DNA from: a virus | Strand: one strand, 5' to 3' | IMG/VR virus record: IMGVR_UViG_3300046817_000092 | Span: 1-58,677 of that record | Length of the DNA stretch: 58,677 nt | Shown: positions 38,496 through 47,463 of the stretch, piece by piece | Layout of the letters: each line of letters opens with the position of its first letter | How positions within the stretch are numbered: the stretch's first letter is position 1 | Made by a program: the position numbers and the translations under genes | Notes under the pieces: generated by a model | Told to the model about the DNA's origin: nothing | Seen by the model: only the letters and a program-made list of their open reading frames with translations | Databases searched by the model: none

Positions 38496-39479
38496 TTAGA
38501 GAGCAGTAACCCTCACATAATCAATAAGGAAGTGCCAAGGTCCTGGGCTATTAGGATCGGGTTGTGTTCCTCCTGCTGCCCACTGTCCTACGTCGGCAAT
38601 TTCTGCATGGAGTTGAGCACCAAACACACCACTAACAGCACTATGCGTAGCAACGAGAGTACCGTCCAAATAATACTTGGTACTATCTGCTAATGCATCA
38701 ACGCGCATAACGTGCCAATTAGTGCGTCCATCGGAACCGTTGCCTCCACCATTCTCGGCAACTCCAACCTCGGCACCATTCTGCCACTTATGCTGATTAG
38801 CACCAAACCATGTTGGATTCATGCTACGAATCTCGCCCAGGTCAATCTCGTTAATAACCTGTGAAGTTGGGCGGTCAATGTTCTGATTCCAACCAGGGCT
38901 AATCCATGCGCCTAATACATCAGGAAGCAGGAAACGAGTTTCGTAACTAAATGGTGCTTTCCATGATGCCTTGATATCCTGTGCAGGAACGGGCCAACCT
39001 GTCTGATACAGGTAAGTGCCTACACTTGCGCCAGCATATGCCTTACCGTTCCAATTCTCTCTAGTGATTTTAAGATCCAAGTTACCATTACCATCCAGAG
39101 TGGCATTCGCAGCCTTACTATAGCTCATACCACCATACTGAATGTTATCGGCGTTGTACCACTTGGTCGAGTCCAGTGTTGTACCGTTGAACTCATCATT
39201 AAAGAGATACGTCGTGGGCGGTGGCTTAGTGGGTGGAACACTCGGAGCCGGTGGAATCGGTGCTACTGGTATGTTCAAGTACATGATACCAGCGTCAACT
39301 AGACCTGCACCGTATTTTGTGGTCATTGTTGGGACTACGGGTGTTCCACCATTAACCACCGAATCTCTAAACGTAGTCCAACGCTTTAACTCAGCAGGAC
39401 TCTGTGACCCCCACTTGCTGTAATAGCTGGATGCCTCCGAGTCAGCTATAAACTTCTTGAAGTCAGCTAATGCAGTCAC
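38496..39479 (-). CDS. GH16-family beta-glucanase-like protein
   Basis: A 327-residue protein. Residues 1-70 form an N-terminal module, 72-89 a Pro-rich linker (PPAPSVPPTKPPPTT), and about 91-327 a concanavalin-type glycoside hydrolase family 16 domain. The catalytic signature EIDLGE is at 211-216 (nucleophile E211, D213, acid/base E216 by family knowledge). GH16 enzymes cut beta-1,3/1,4 glucans or galactans. It is the last gene of the lysis cassette, so it may break a host capsule or cell-wall polysaccharide during release or entry. No signal peptide. Confidence 0.82.
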   Translation of the reverse strand: MTALADFKKFIADSEASSYYSKWGSQSPAELKRWTTFRDSVVNGGTPVVPTMTTKYGAGLVDAGIMYLNIPVAPIPPAPSVPPTKPPPTTYLFNDEFNGTTLDSTKWYNADNIQYGGMSYSKAANATLDGNGNLDLKITRENWNGKAYAGASVGTYLYQTGWPVPAQDIKASWKAPFSYETRFLLPDVLGAWISPGWNQNIDRPTSQVINEIDLGEIRSMNPTWFGANQHKWQNGAEVGVAENGGGNGSDGRTNWHVMRVDALADSTKYYLDGTLVATHSAVSGVFGAQLHAEIADVGQWAAGGTQPDPNSPGPWHFLIDYVRVTAL

Positions 39480-39742
39480 TCTGCCACTACCTCAGTTGGG
39501 TCAGTCGTTGTGTCAATGCCCACTGTGCCATCTGTGCCCATTGCACCACTAGGCCCGTATGGAATACCACTCTTGGCAGTACCACGACTGACTGTGTATG
39601 CTGCGGCTAATATGGCTTGAATGAGTCCAGACCACTTGGCGGGTAAGTACGTCCAAACCTGCAAAGTGTTGAGCAAGAAGAATAACTGTAAAGCTGCGTG
39701 AATCCAGAACTCACTGGTCTTAATAGATGGCTTAGTCTCCAT
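39476..39742 (-). CDS. Holin-like membrane protein (88 aa)
   Basis: Two hydrophobic segments (about residues 10-32 FWIHAALQLFFLLNTLQVW, and 38-52 WSGLIQAILAAAYTV) precede a hydrophilic Gly/Thr-rich, acidic C-terminus. Size and layout match actinophage holins. It directly follows the endolysin gene and overlaps the GH16 gene by 4 nt. Confidence 0.72.
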   Translation of the reverse strand: METKPSIKTSEFWIHAALQLFFLLNTLQVWTYLPAKWSGLIQAILAAAYTVSRGTAKSGIPYGPSGAMGTDGTVGIDTTTDPTEVVAE

Positions 39743-39756
39743 GTGTCTCAGTCTCC

Positions 39757-40449
39757 TTATGTTGTGGTCTTTGGCGGAGTAGGCTTCGCTACAGGTATTT
39801 CTTCGATTGTTATAGCCTTGTGGTTCTTGACAGATTTGGTGATGAATGGGATCAGATTCGGCAAAGTGCGTCCACTCACCACGATCTGCTTAGAGCCATT
39901 GATGCTAGTAACGATCTGATACTTCTTAGGCTTCATCAGCTTTGGTGTAACAGGCGCAATCTTCTTCTGTGCCAATTCAGGTACGTGCATATACCCCGCC
40001 ACTAAACTGGCGGGGCGTTTGCATATCAGTACTGCATCACTGACGTTACCGTCCACTGTTACGATGTAGGTGCCTTCGCGCCTTAAAAACATGGACCAGT
40101 GGCCGCTACCCATATTCCAGCAAACACCGTCACCGGGTATGGGAGTCTTAGTGGTCCAATTAGCCTTTTTAGCCCAGGCCAACATATCGTAGGCACCTGC
40201 CCCTTTATAGGGGAGTCCATGCTTGCCCGGTTCAGCTATGAGCCAATTGTACTGAAAGAACGCAACACACCATGCCCAACCTGTTCCTTTAAGAAATGTT
40301 GCGGCCTGATACTTGCGTATCTCTGGTGATGTGTTACTGTGGCTACCAGGAGGTATCTCAATTATTTTCTTGTTGTACTCGGCTAACGCGCTCTTAACGG
40401 CTGCGTCGTGTAGTGGAAACTTCTGTGCGTCGAGTGTGTATTGACTCAT
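39757..40449 (-). CDS. Endolysin with CHAP amidase/peptidase domain
   Basis: A 230-residue lysin. CHAP catalytic Cys at about 61 (GWAWCVAFFQ) and His at about 117 (GSGHWSMFL) are both present. Residues about 160-230 are basic and form a separate C-terminal region, likely for wall binding. CHAP enzymes cleave peptidoglycan cross-links or the amide bond. It is flanked by membrane protein genes on both sides, the expected lysis cassette. It overlaps the upstream gene by 4 nt. Confidence 0.87.
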   Translation of the reverse strand: MSQYTLDAQKFPLHDAAVKSALAEYNKKIIEIPPGSHSNTSPEIRKYQAATFLKGTGWAWCVAFFQYNWLIAEPGKHGLPYKGAGAYDMLAWAKKANWTTKTPIPGDGVCWNMGSGHWSMFLRREGTYIVTVDGNVSDAVLICKRPASLVAGYMHVPELAQKKIAPVTPKLMKPKKYQIVTSINGSKQIVVSGRTLPNLIPFITKSVKNHKAITIEEIPVAKPTPPKTTT

Positions 40450-40835
40450 TTTAAACTTCCACTCTCCTTGATTATATCTATCAGCTTAATGCGCCTATAG
40501 TAGATAAGACCAGCAAACACAGTTGAAGAAATCGACGAGAATATAACGATTCCTGCAATTGATATACTAGCTGCCGTAGGATGGTCGTGTGAACTTTTTT
40601 GCGTCATAGCAATAACACCTGTTGACAAATAAGATAACTGTGTTACGCAGGCTGCTATGAATATGAGCATAGACGTCACAGCTGAGTATTTACGAAGGCC
40701 ATTTACTTTAGCATGATTTATGAACATTAAATCACCCCAAGATCTACCCAACAAACCGCCAACAAAAATCAAACCAATACCCGCAATTAGCGTCCACACT
40801 AATTCTAATACTGTTATAGTACTAGTCAGTTCCAT
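40446..40835 (-). CDS. Membrane protein with three to four transmembrane segments, candidate holin
   Basis: Hydrophobic segments occur at about residues 8-28, 50-75 and 88-113 in a 129-residue protein with a basic C-terminus (RRIKLIDIIKESGSLK). It is placed immediately upstream of the endolysin. It may be a holin, antiholin or lysis regulator acting with the 88-residue protein downstream. Family not certain. Confidence 0.68.
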   Translation of the reverse strand: MELTSTITVLELVWTLIAGIGLIFVGGLLGRSWGDLMFINHAKVNGLRKYSAVTSMLIFIAACVTQLSYLSTGVIAMTQKSSHDHPTAASISIAGIVIFSSISSTVFAGLIYYRRIKLIDIIKESGSLK

Positions 40836-40838
40836 TAA

Positions 40839-40979
40839 TTAATGTCCTTGCCGTGTTTGATTCTTGAATGACAGCTCTACAGCAGTTAACCGTGCTGCGA
40901 CATTTTTCTGCGCCTCCGCTTCCATTTGTAAACGTGCATTGAAACTTTGCCGCTCGTATTTTCTATGTCTCCTTCTCAT
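40839..40979 (-). CDS. Tiny basic helical protein in lysis cassette (46 aa)
   Basis: The frame MRRRHRKYERQSFNARLQME ends FKNQTRQGH. The ATG at 40979 is one base after the previous stop and the stop is 3 nt before the next start, so it fills the gap exactly. Basic N-terminus and a long helix; no membrane segment. Probably an accessory of the flanking membrane proteins. Confidence 0.62.
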   Translation of the reverse strand: MRRRHRKYERQSFNARLQMEAEAQKNVAARLTAVELSFKNQTRQGH

Positions 40980-40980
40980 C

Positions 40981-41250
40981 TTAAACGTTTTCAGTAGATT
41001 CATCTTTTACACCACTTACTATTTTCTCCGTTATGTTGACCCCGCGTAGAGAAATCTGCATCCACATTAGATTAGATTGTTCTACCTTTTCGTATCTGTC
41101 TTGAAGGTCTTTGTATTGCCAACCAAACACCCACCATTTTCGAGAACCGCCTACTATGATAAAAAGTAGTAAGCCAATTATACCTCCTGACTGTATCCAG
41201 TCTAGGCCAGAGGTTGGATTTACAACGTCATAGAAAATTGAAGAGATCAT
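40981..41250 (-). CDS. Single-span membrane protein with cytoplasmic coiled coil (89 aa)
   Basis: ATG 41250 overlaps the stop of the upstream adhesin gene (ATGA), which I prefer to a GTG at 41292. One transmembrane helix GGIIGLLLFIIVGG (about 21-35) is followed by Trp/Arg residues and a charged helix (KDLQDRYEKVEQSNLMWM). This layout is common in small lysis proteins preceding endolysins. Confidence 0.68.
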   Translation of the reverse strand: MISSIFYDVVNPTSGLDWIQSGGIIGLLLFIIVGGSRKWWVFGWQYKDLQDRYEKVEQSNLMWMQISLRGVNITEKIVSGVKDESTENV

Positions 41251-43136
41251 ATTGTTGGGCCAATCCAAAATGCTATTGATTCCCAAGGCCACTTACCGTC
41301 TGAGCCTGAATAAAATGATCCAGACCACAAAACACTTATAGGTGTTGTTATTGGATTCAGATCAGTTGCAGCACTTGGTAATATAGCAAACGAAGGCCAT
41401 AAGCCCACACCAATCCCAGCACCAACATTTACATACGTTTCATTTGGAAGAGTTTGCCAAGATAAAACACTTGTATCATATGTTCCAGATGTTGGTCCAA
41501 CATTAGTGTTTGCTGACGGGAAAGAACCAAAGTTCACACCGAATTGAGCCATGTCCATATTGGCGAGAATACCACCCATCATAACCCCGTTACCAAAACT
41601 ATTTGGTGTAGTTGAACGTTGGGGTGAACCATTGGGAGTTATTCCAACTGATGCGATATAATCAACGAATGATATTCCGTGACCATTACCCTCATCCAAA
41701 TTAGCAAATGCTGCACCTACAATTGCCCAAGCTGCTGGAGCACTAGTTGGAGTTTCACTATAATCTGTCCAATGCAAAGTAAGATTATCGGTTGAAAATA
41801 ATGTAGTTGTTACCTGCATGTAATATATTTCATCATATCCATCAACATCGCCAAACTTACTTATCGCGTTTATTGCATTTGGCCAAACATTACCACGATT
41901 ATCTGTTATGTGGTCAACGACGCTAGGTGGGCTTCCAACAACATCATTGTAAGCAATCCACAAAACTATGTAACTACCAACACGTACTGTTCTATTAAAT
42001 GTTATTGTTGTAGTTGTAGGACCGCCATTACCATGACCACGAATACATTCTCCAATAAATACAGGTCTATATGCTGTTGAGAGTTCGGGTGCCCATGCTA
42101 TACCATCATATGTTTTATTATTCAATGTGGCAATTACATCGACATTGTAATAACCTAAAGTAGTACCAGTAGTAGTATCTACTGTTATAAATCGTGAGTT
42201 ATTGATACTTACTGTGTCGTGTGTGAGACACCAGAATAAACCGTCTCTGAATGAAGCAGCAACTATTGCATCATTTGAGAAACCAGTACCGTCCATATGG
42301 GGAGGACCAAATCCATCAGGAATCGTGTGCCAAACACCAGTAGATGGATCAACAACACTTAATGTACCATTTGCCCCATCTCTAAAAAAGTATCCCAAAC
42401 CATTTGGAGCAAAATCAAGACCAGTACCATTCTCGAATGTAGTACCGGTCCCACCAACGACCGTAAATACGGCTGTTGATTTATTTATGCTAACTAAACG
42501 GTTTCCTGAGTTCCAACCAAAAAGATTACCATTAGCATCAAATGCTATATCTTCTGCAAAAGGTCCTGATGATACAATATCATTTACTAAGAATCCAGTA
42601 CCAATGTTGGGGTCTATAATAATAAGCTTTTGTGAACTGTCGGTTGTTACTGCATAAAGACTTGTCGTGATTGGGTCAAAAGCCATACCCTGTATACCAA
42701 ATCCAATTGGACCAATTGTTGTAAGTGTCCCGGTCACAGGATCAATTCGATAAAGGTTACTAGACGGATCACGGTTTGCTACGTATAACCCAGATGGAGC
42801 TGGTGGTGGAGTGAACAGGGCAAAAGTCCACCACTGGCCTTCGTCAAACCAACACGGCGCTCCAACACCTAATACGAGTTGACCCTGTACTGCATCCTGT
42901 GGTGCATTGCCAGTTGCCGGTGTTCCAGGTGCTCCGTACCAAGTATCATTGACACACCAATTTAATGAATGATCAGAGCCAATCGCAATCTGCCCATTAA
43001 CTGCATCCTGTGGAGGATTACCGCCAGACGGAATACCAACCTTAGTCTGCCATTCTGTGCCATTAAACCAGTTAATAGAACCATCTGTGCCAACCGCAAT
43101 TTGGCCCTTGATTGAGTCTTGAGGAAAAATACTCAT
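41247..43136 (-). CDS. Beta-propeller tail-fibre-like protein (629 aa)
   Basis: Residues 1-95 are three copies of a unit of the type QDAVNGQIAIGSDHSLNW ending in a Trp-rich piece. About 115-345 is a beta-propeller of the NHL/YVTN kind (LYVANRDPSSNLYRIDPVTG and repeats). The last 265 residues are a jelly-roll-like domain. ATG 43136 overlaps the previous gene. Such proteins recognise host surface molecules. It is the last tail gene before the lysis cassette. Confidence 0.77.
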   Translation of the reverse strand: MSIFPQDSIKGQIAVGTDGSINWFNGTEWQTKVGIPSGGNPPQDAVNGQIAIGSDHSLNWCVNDTWYGAPGTPATGNAPQDAVQGQLVLGVGAPCWFDEGQWWTFALFTPPPAPSGLYVANRDPSSNLYRIDPVTGTLTTIGPIGFGIQGMAFDPITTSLYAVTTDSSQKLIIIDPNIGTGFLVNDIVSSGPFAEDIAFDANGNLFGWNSGNRLVSINKSTAVFTVVGGTGTTFENGTGLDFAPNGLGYFFRDGANGTLSVVDPSTGVWHTIPDGFGPPHMDGTGFSNDAIVAASFRDGLFWCLTHDTVSINNSRFITVDTTTGTTLGYYNVDVIATLNNKTYDGIAWAPELSTAYRPVFIGECIRGHGNGGPTTTTITFNRTVRVGSYIVLWIAYNDVVGSPPSVVDHITDNRGNVWPNAINAISKFGDVDGYDEIYYMQVTTTLFSTDNLTLHWTDYSETPTSAPAAWAIVGAAFANLDEGNGHGISFVDYIASVGITPNGSPQRSTTPNSFGNGVMMGGILANMDMAQFGVNFGSFPSANTNVGPTSGTYDTSVLSWQTLPNETYVNVGAGIGVGLWPSFAILPSAATDLNPITTPISVLWSGSFYSGSDGKWPWESIAFWIGPTI

Positions 43137-44086
43137 ACGAGCATCTCACTGATTTGCACAGAAAATGATTCCATCGCGCGACCACGTAATACATTGGATG
43201 GTGAACCACCAGCATTATCTGTAACTGATGAAGGATATTTTGTTATATCAGCAGATGGATCAAGTCTAACTGTATTTAACATACACGTTTGAATAACTAA
43301 ACCAGATGGAGCAGTTATGTCTTGTGTTACTTCCACTTTGACGAAGTTTTCGTTAACACTTCTTCCGCGGCCTACAATTCCTGGATGAATTGTTGGCGTT
43401 CCAGCAGTTCTAATTGTTGTTATTCCTGCTATGCAAGTTGTATCAAAGTTTGAATTAAAGATTTGCAAATCGTCGGTTACTGGACTTGAGAAATAGTTAT
43501 ACACAGAACTATAGTGACCAGTTCTACTCGGTGGTGTATTACCCACGACATAAGGCGATATATCATCATCACGAGAATCAAACGGAGGATTATACGGATT
43601 GAAGATTACATCTTCATTTTGAAGCATTGGATGATCCCATTCAACAAAATCTGTTATGGCGGAATCTTCTAAAAACATGAATCCATATAACCCAGACCAC
43701 GGATTTGGAAAAAATACAGCGGTGCGGGATACAAAAAATTCACTCGTAGTAACATGTTGTGAAAATCCTAATGAGCCACCAAACGGATTATCACCCCACG
43801 GTGATGAAGTTACACTTCCAGAAAAACTAAGATTATCTATCTGCTTGAGTTTAACACCTATCCAGTATATTGGCAGTATGCTGTTAGCAAAGTTTATTGT
43901 AAGGATTGTACCTGCTGGAATATTAGAACGAACTTGGTATACAGCCCCATAAGGGCAGGAGAAATATGGGCTACCGACAGATACAAGTTCGTGAGTATCG
44001 TAAATTGGAAATGTGGGAGCAGCAATCACTGACGCAAGACTGCGCTCAACCGAAGAAAGACGATGATGAAATTGATCGTAAGACAT
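43133..44086 (-). CDS. Putative tail adhesin with shared N-terminal anchor (317 aa)
   Basis: I start at ATG 44086 (MSYDQFHHRLSSVERSLASV), two bases after the previous stop, not at the longer frame from 44137. The first 40 residues are a short coiled coil ending APTFPIYD, the same module as on the next two upstream genes. The rest is beta-rich with no recognised family. Probably a tail-tip appendage. Confidence 0.75.
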   Translation of the reverse strand: MSYDQFHHRLSSVERSLASVIAAPTFPIYDTHELVSVGSPYFSCPYGAVYQVRSNIPAGTILTINFANSILPIYWIGVKLKQIDNLSFSGSVTSSPWGDNPFGGSLGFSQHVTTSEFFVSRTAVFFPNPWSGLYGFMFLEDSAITDFVEWDHPMLQNEDVIFNPYNPPFDSRDDDISPYVVGNTPPSRTGHYSSVYNYFSSPVTDDLQIFNSNFDTTCIAGITTIRTAGTPTIHPGIVGRGRSVNENFVKVEVTQDITAPSGLVIQTCMLNTVRLDPSADITKYPSSVTDNAGGSPSNVLRGRAMESFSVQISEMLV

Positions 44087-44088
44087 TG

Positions 44089-44841
44089 TTAAATGAGTGA
44101 CGTAAATTGAGGATATATATAGAGGCCGTGTTCCCATACCTGAGAAAGACTAAAATAACAGGCATTTATAAATGGATCATTTAACAAAAGATTAAATGTA
44201 GATACTGGGAACTGTACATGAAAACTCGTCCATATATCAGTATGAAAACCCAATGTACTATTTTTAGTAAAGAAAACATTCGATCCACCACCATCAATTA
44301 TATGTGTTAATTCCAACACAGTTCCGTGTGGTGATAGATTCACATTCGTCATCCCAAACATTCCATCATCAACCGGATTAACTACCAATTCCCACGGTGG
44401 ATCAGTTGGAAATGAACTAAGTGGATCACTAAAATATTCAGTTCCTCCACGTGTAGAACCTACACGCACATCCCACAAATAATAGGTCATATCTGGGTAA
44501 CTGATTAGATCATTAGGTCCGCCAATATCTGGAAACATTGTAGTTGCAAACTCAAGATTTGGTGCTTCTATACCTGGTGTGAGAGTACCCACTAAAACTC
44601 CATTCACATACCAATCCCAAACACCAGTGGAAACAAGATCGGTTACAAAATGTACTTCCACAAAATAGTCTACATTTGGTGATAATGGGAATAGAATTCT
44701 ACCACCAGGTATAAAGACCATCATAAATAGCTCAACACCATTTGTCAAATCGTACTTTGGTATCGTGGGCGCAGCAATATTCTCGAGCTTTTCGAGTTTG
44801 TTGCGCGCAGCCATGATACGTGGTTTAAAGGTTTCGTACAT
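44089..44841 (-). CDS. Putative tail adhesin with shared N-terminal anchor (250 aa)
   Basis: Starts MYETFKPRIMAARNKLEKLE and then APTIPKYD, the common anchor module. The remainder looks like a lectin-type beta-sandwich (YFVEVHFVTDLVSTGVWDWYVNG). It lies one base from the upstream Asp-box gene. Probably binds a host glycan; no family is certain. Confidence 0.74.
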   Translation of the reverse strand: MYETFKPRIMAARNKLEKLENIAAPTIPKYDLTNGVELFMMVFIPGGRILFPLSPNVDYFVEVHFVTDLVSTGVWDWYVNGVLVGTLTPGIEAPNLEFATTMFPDIGGPNDLISYPDMTYYLWDVRVGSTRGGTEYFSDPLSSFPTDPPWELVVNPVDDGMFGMTNVNLSPHGTVLELTHIIDGGGSNVFFTKNSTLGFHTDIWTSFHVQFPVSTFNLLLNDPFINACYFSLSQVWEHGLYIYPQFTSLI

Positions 44842-44842
44842 T

Positions 44843-45958
44843 TTAAGGATGTCCGTAAGTTGCTATTCTAGCTTGAGGACCCAAAAATCCAGTAGCAACT
44901 ACAACATCAAGTGATGGTGAATAAGCTAGTGAATATACACCGTCAAAAGGAATATTAGCATTTACCCATTCAACATTTCCATTCGGTGATAAGAATGCTG
45001 CACGGTCCGAGAAGCCGTTTGTGTATCCACCAACTATAACGTTTTGTCCATCATCTATGATACATATAGCCTCACCTGCCGCAAAGGTACCAATTATTCC
45101 ATCAAACATAGGTGGTGTTTCAGTCCAAGTTAACCCACCATCGCTTGATTGTATGACCGACGAATGACTTGGATCAAAGACACCTGTCACTGGATCAGAA
45201 TTACCACTTCCAGCTATGAATACTTTACCTAAACGTGGAGACTCTGTTATATCGTAGCAAAAGGACCACTGATCTAATGGTGTAGATACAGATTGCCACG
45301 CTATCCCGTCGTCCGATCTAAGAACAGTGTGATATGGAGCAGCCGTGTCTCCTGCTAATATAAAACAATTAAATATAGCTGACCACATACCAGTGAATAC
45401 ATCAGGAGAACGACTATCCCACGGAGTAGTTCTATTTGTCCACGTTGTTCCATTATCATCAGAAGTTGCTACAGTATTACCACCCAAATGGATAGCAACC
45501 CACCTATTCAATGTCGGAGAATATGCAGCAACTTCATCACTAAAACCAGAAGGTGTTATTGACCAACTTAAACCATCACTTGTTTGCCTGTTCTTACCAG
45601 AGTAATAACGGGGTTGCACATCACTACCAGGCAAGTGTCCCCATAACCCGCTAGATTGAAGTGTGCCTGGGCCTGCTCTACCAGTCCACGTTATACCATC
45701 AGTTGAGGTTAATTCTGAGTATGGAGAGTTGCCTAATGCAACAATAATAAACATTCCCAATTTCTCAGACCACGCTATCTGACCAGGACTATTGCTACCG
45801 AAATCCCAATCATTGTGTCTTATAGTCCAAACTTTTGGAACCATTGAATCTAAATCATAGACCGGCACAGTAGGTGCCGTGTTATTCTGTAACCTTCGTG
45901 TCCGGTTTTCAAGGTGAGTGATATGGTCGTGCAACATCTGTTGATCGTAGTCGTGCAT
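44843..45958 (-). CDS. Tail protein with Asp-box (BNR) beta-propeller (371 aa)
   Basis: N-terminal coiled coil ends in APTVPVYD (about 27-34). The body has repeated Asp-box-like motifs: STDGITW, TSDGLSW, SDDNGTTW, SDDGIAW, SSDGGLTW, spaced 40-60 residues apart, the sign of a sialidase-type propeller. No sialidase Arg triad or FRIP motif is clear, so it is more likely a binding than a cutting protein. Directly follows the tail-tip gene. Confidence 0.8.
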   Translation of the reverse strand: MHDYDQQMLHDHITHLENRTRRLQNNTAPTVPVYDLDSMVPKVWTIRHNDWDFGSNSPGQIAWSEKLGMFIIVALGNSPYSELTSTDGITWTGRAGPGTLQSSGLWGHLPGSDVQPRYYSGKNRQTSDGLSWSITPSGFSDEVAAYSPTLNRWVAIHLGGNTVATSDDNGTTWTNRTTPWDSRSPDVFTGMWSAIFNCFILAGDTAAPYHTVLRSDDGIAWQSVSTPLDQWSFCYDITESPRLGKVFIAGSGNSDPVTGVFDPSHSSVIQSSDGGLTWTETPPMFDGIIGTFAAGEAICIIDDGQNVIVGGYTNGFSDRAAFLSPNGNVEWVNANIPFDGVYSLAYSPSLDVVVATGFLGPQARIATYGHP

Positions 45959-47191
45959 TTAACCCTCAGGTGTACCTGTGTTAATGCTCAAAGCATATAT
46001 CTGGTCTAATGTGATATCAACGAGTACCCCACCCTCGGGGTCCATTGTCGCTGAGTATGACTTGATCTGTTGTGGTGAATCTATCATGTGGAAGATCATT
46101 TCATAATCAATGTAGATTGCGCGGCCAATACGGAATGTAAGCCAATAGTCTGTGATGAGGTATGGATCGACCTTAAGTGTTATAACGTGTTGAGGCTGCA
46201 AGTCCCGACTAAGCTGCTTCTGTGTAAGATTGATTAACTGTTGGAATGATCTAATGTCACCAAAGTCATATGAAGCATCCAGTCGTGAGAATTGTACCTG
46301 ACCAGGAAGATAACCGTATGCTCGACCTAATGTGGTTTGTGATGCTAGTCCAGCACCCTTACCTAACACATGAGTTGCCGCTGGTCCATTGTTAGTAAAT
46401 CCTAAATCAATAGGAATGTGTGAACTATCAATGGTGTAATAGATCGCCGGACTGGTCGGATTACCGAATCTGTATGGTGTTGCCCAATGGAATGCCATAT
46501 CATGACCAATCCACCAATCGAATCCATTATGCGTTCCAGCCAATGTGTTGATGATCGAATCTAAGTATGAATCATCCCCAAGGCTGAGATTCATATTGGT
46601 GCGAATACCACTGAGTCCAGACAGTGAACTAAGATCGAATGTAATGCGATTACCCACATTCATGACCTCTGGGATGATATCACCTAGTATGCGGATTAAG
46701 TCACGGTTAAATGCCTGATACGCAAGTCCGTCCGGTGTTGCTGCACCAGACCCAATGAGTTCATTGTTGTTGTACGTATTCGGGTGTTGGAAATCAAATG
46801 TATGATCCGGTGGACCGAAACGTGGATCGAATGGATACTGCCAACGCTCAAAATAGTGTTCCCACGTCTTACCAGCTACGCTCATAAAGTCGTCATGGAA
46901 GCTAGTGCGCTCAGATGAAACTATCGGCCCACTCATAATAACCACGTCACCATATCGTAGCCGGAACCATGAGCGCATCGGGCCTATGAAGTCGTGGCCG
47001 CTAACTATGACAGCGCCATCAACATCGAGCGCACTAAAACTGATCTGATAAGAGCAGTTACCAACCCCACGTATCTGTTCATCCCAAGCCAGATTCTCGG
47101 GCTTAAAGCTGATGAATGACCCAGGCGTGAACGTCGGGTCTGTTGAAGTGTGATCTATGTAATACGTGAAATCATGGGCTACAGTAGGCAT
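45959..47191 (-). CDS. Tail-tip / tail-associated protein, Tal or gp44-like (410 aa)
   Basis: Starts MPTVAHDFTYYIDHTSTDPT. It is a beta-rich protein of the size and position of baseplate-hub or tail-associated (siphovirus gp37/ Siphovirus ReqiPepy6-type) proteins, with FIGPMRSWFRLRYGDVVIMSG near the N-terminus. It follows tape measure and distal tail genes and precedes adhesins. It should form the tail-tip hub; family from context and general pattern. Confidence 0.72.
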   Translation of the reverse strand: MPTVAHDFTYYIDHTSTDPTFTPGSFISFKPENLAWDEQIRGVGNCSYQISFSALDVDGAVIVSGHDFIGPMRSWFRLRYGDVVIMSGPIVSSERTSFHDDFMSVAGKTWEHYFERWQYPFDPRFGPPDHTFDFQHPNTYNNNELIGSGAATPDGLAYQAFNRDLIRILGDIIPEVMNVGNRITFDLSSLSGLSGIRTNMNLSLGDDSYLDSIINTLAGTHNGFDWWIGHDMAFHWATPYRFGNPTSPAIYYTIDSSHIPIDLGFTNNGPAATHVLGKGAGLASQTTLGRAYGYLPGQVQFSRLDASYDFGDIRSFQQLINLTQKQLSRDLQPQHVITLKVDPYLITDYWLTFRIGRAIYIDYEMIFHMIDSPQQIKSYSATMDPEGGVLVDITLDQIYALSINTGTPEG

Positions 47192-47457
47192 CAGATTTGT
47201 CCATTATCTGTGTCGAATGGTCCCCATTGACCTGCGGGGTGTACGAATTCTAACTCACCTGTTGGCACACTCGTCACAATTGCAAATGTTGCTGAGTCTG
47301 AGTATGGCCCACCTTCAACATATAATACCTGGGTTATACTCGTGATGATTACTGATGGTGTATCATAACTTGTACGACCAATACCCACTTGCGCGGGTAC
47401 TAAAAAACCCACCTGCACAGGTGAGTCGTGAGAGTGCCCTGGATTAACGAGCGGCAT
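47191..47457 (-). CDS. Small tail-tip region protein (88 aa)
   Basis: A His/Pro/Gly-rich N-terminus (MPLVNPGHSHDSPVQVGFLV) and beta-rich remainder with VYVEGGPYSDSATF-like repeats similar in style to the SATxxxVTS units of the 1561-residue protein. It overlaps the next gene by one base. Probably a minor tail protein. Confidence 0.68.
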   Translation of the reverse strand: MPLVNPGHSHDSPVQVGFLVPAQVGIGRTSYDTPSVIITSITQVLYVEGGPYSDSATFAIVTSVPTGELEFVHPAGQWGPFDTDNGQI

Positions 47458-47463
47458 TGTGGC

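Noticed and set aside
47395-47424. Terminator on the minus strand (CACCT/AGGTG with a T6 run)
   Set aside because: The stem is only 5 bp and the bases encode SPVQVGFLV of a real gene in the middle of the late operon.
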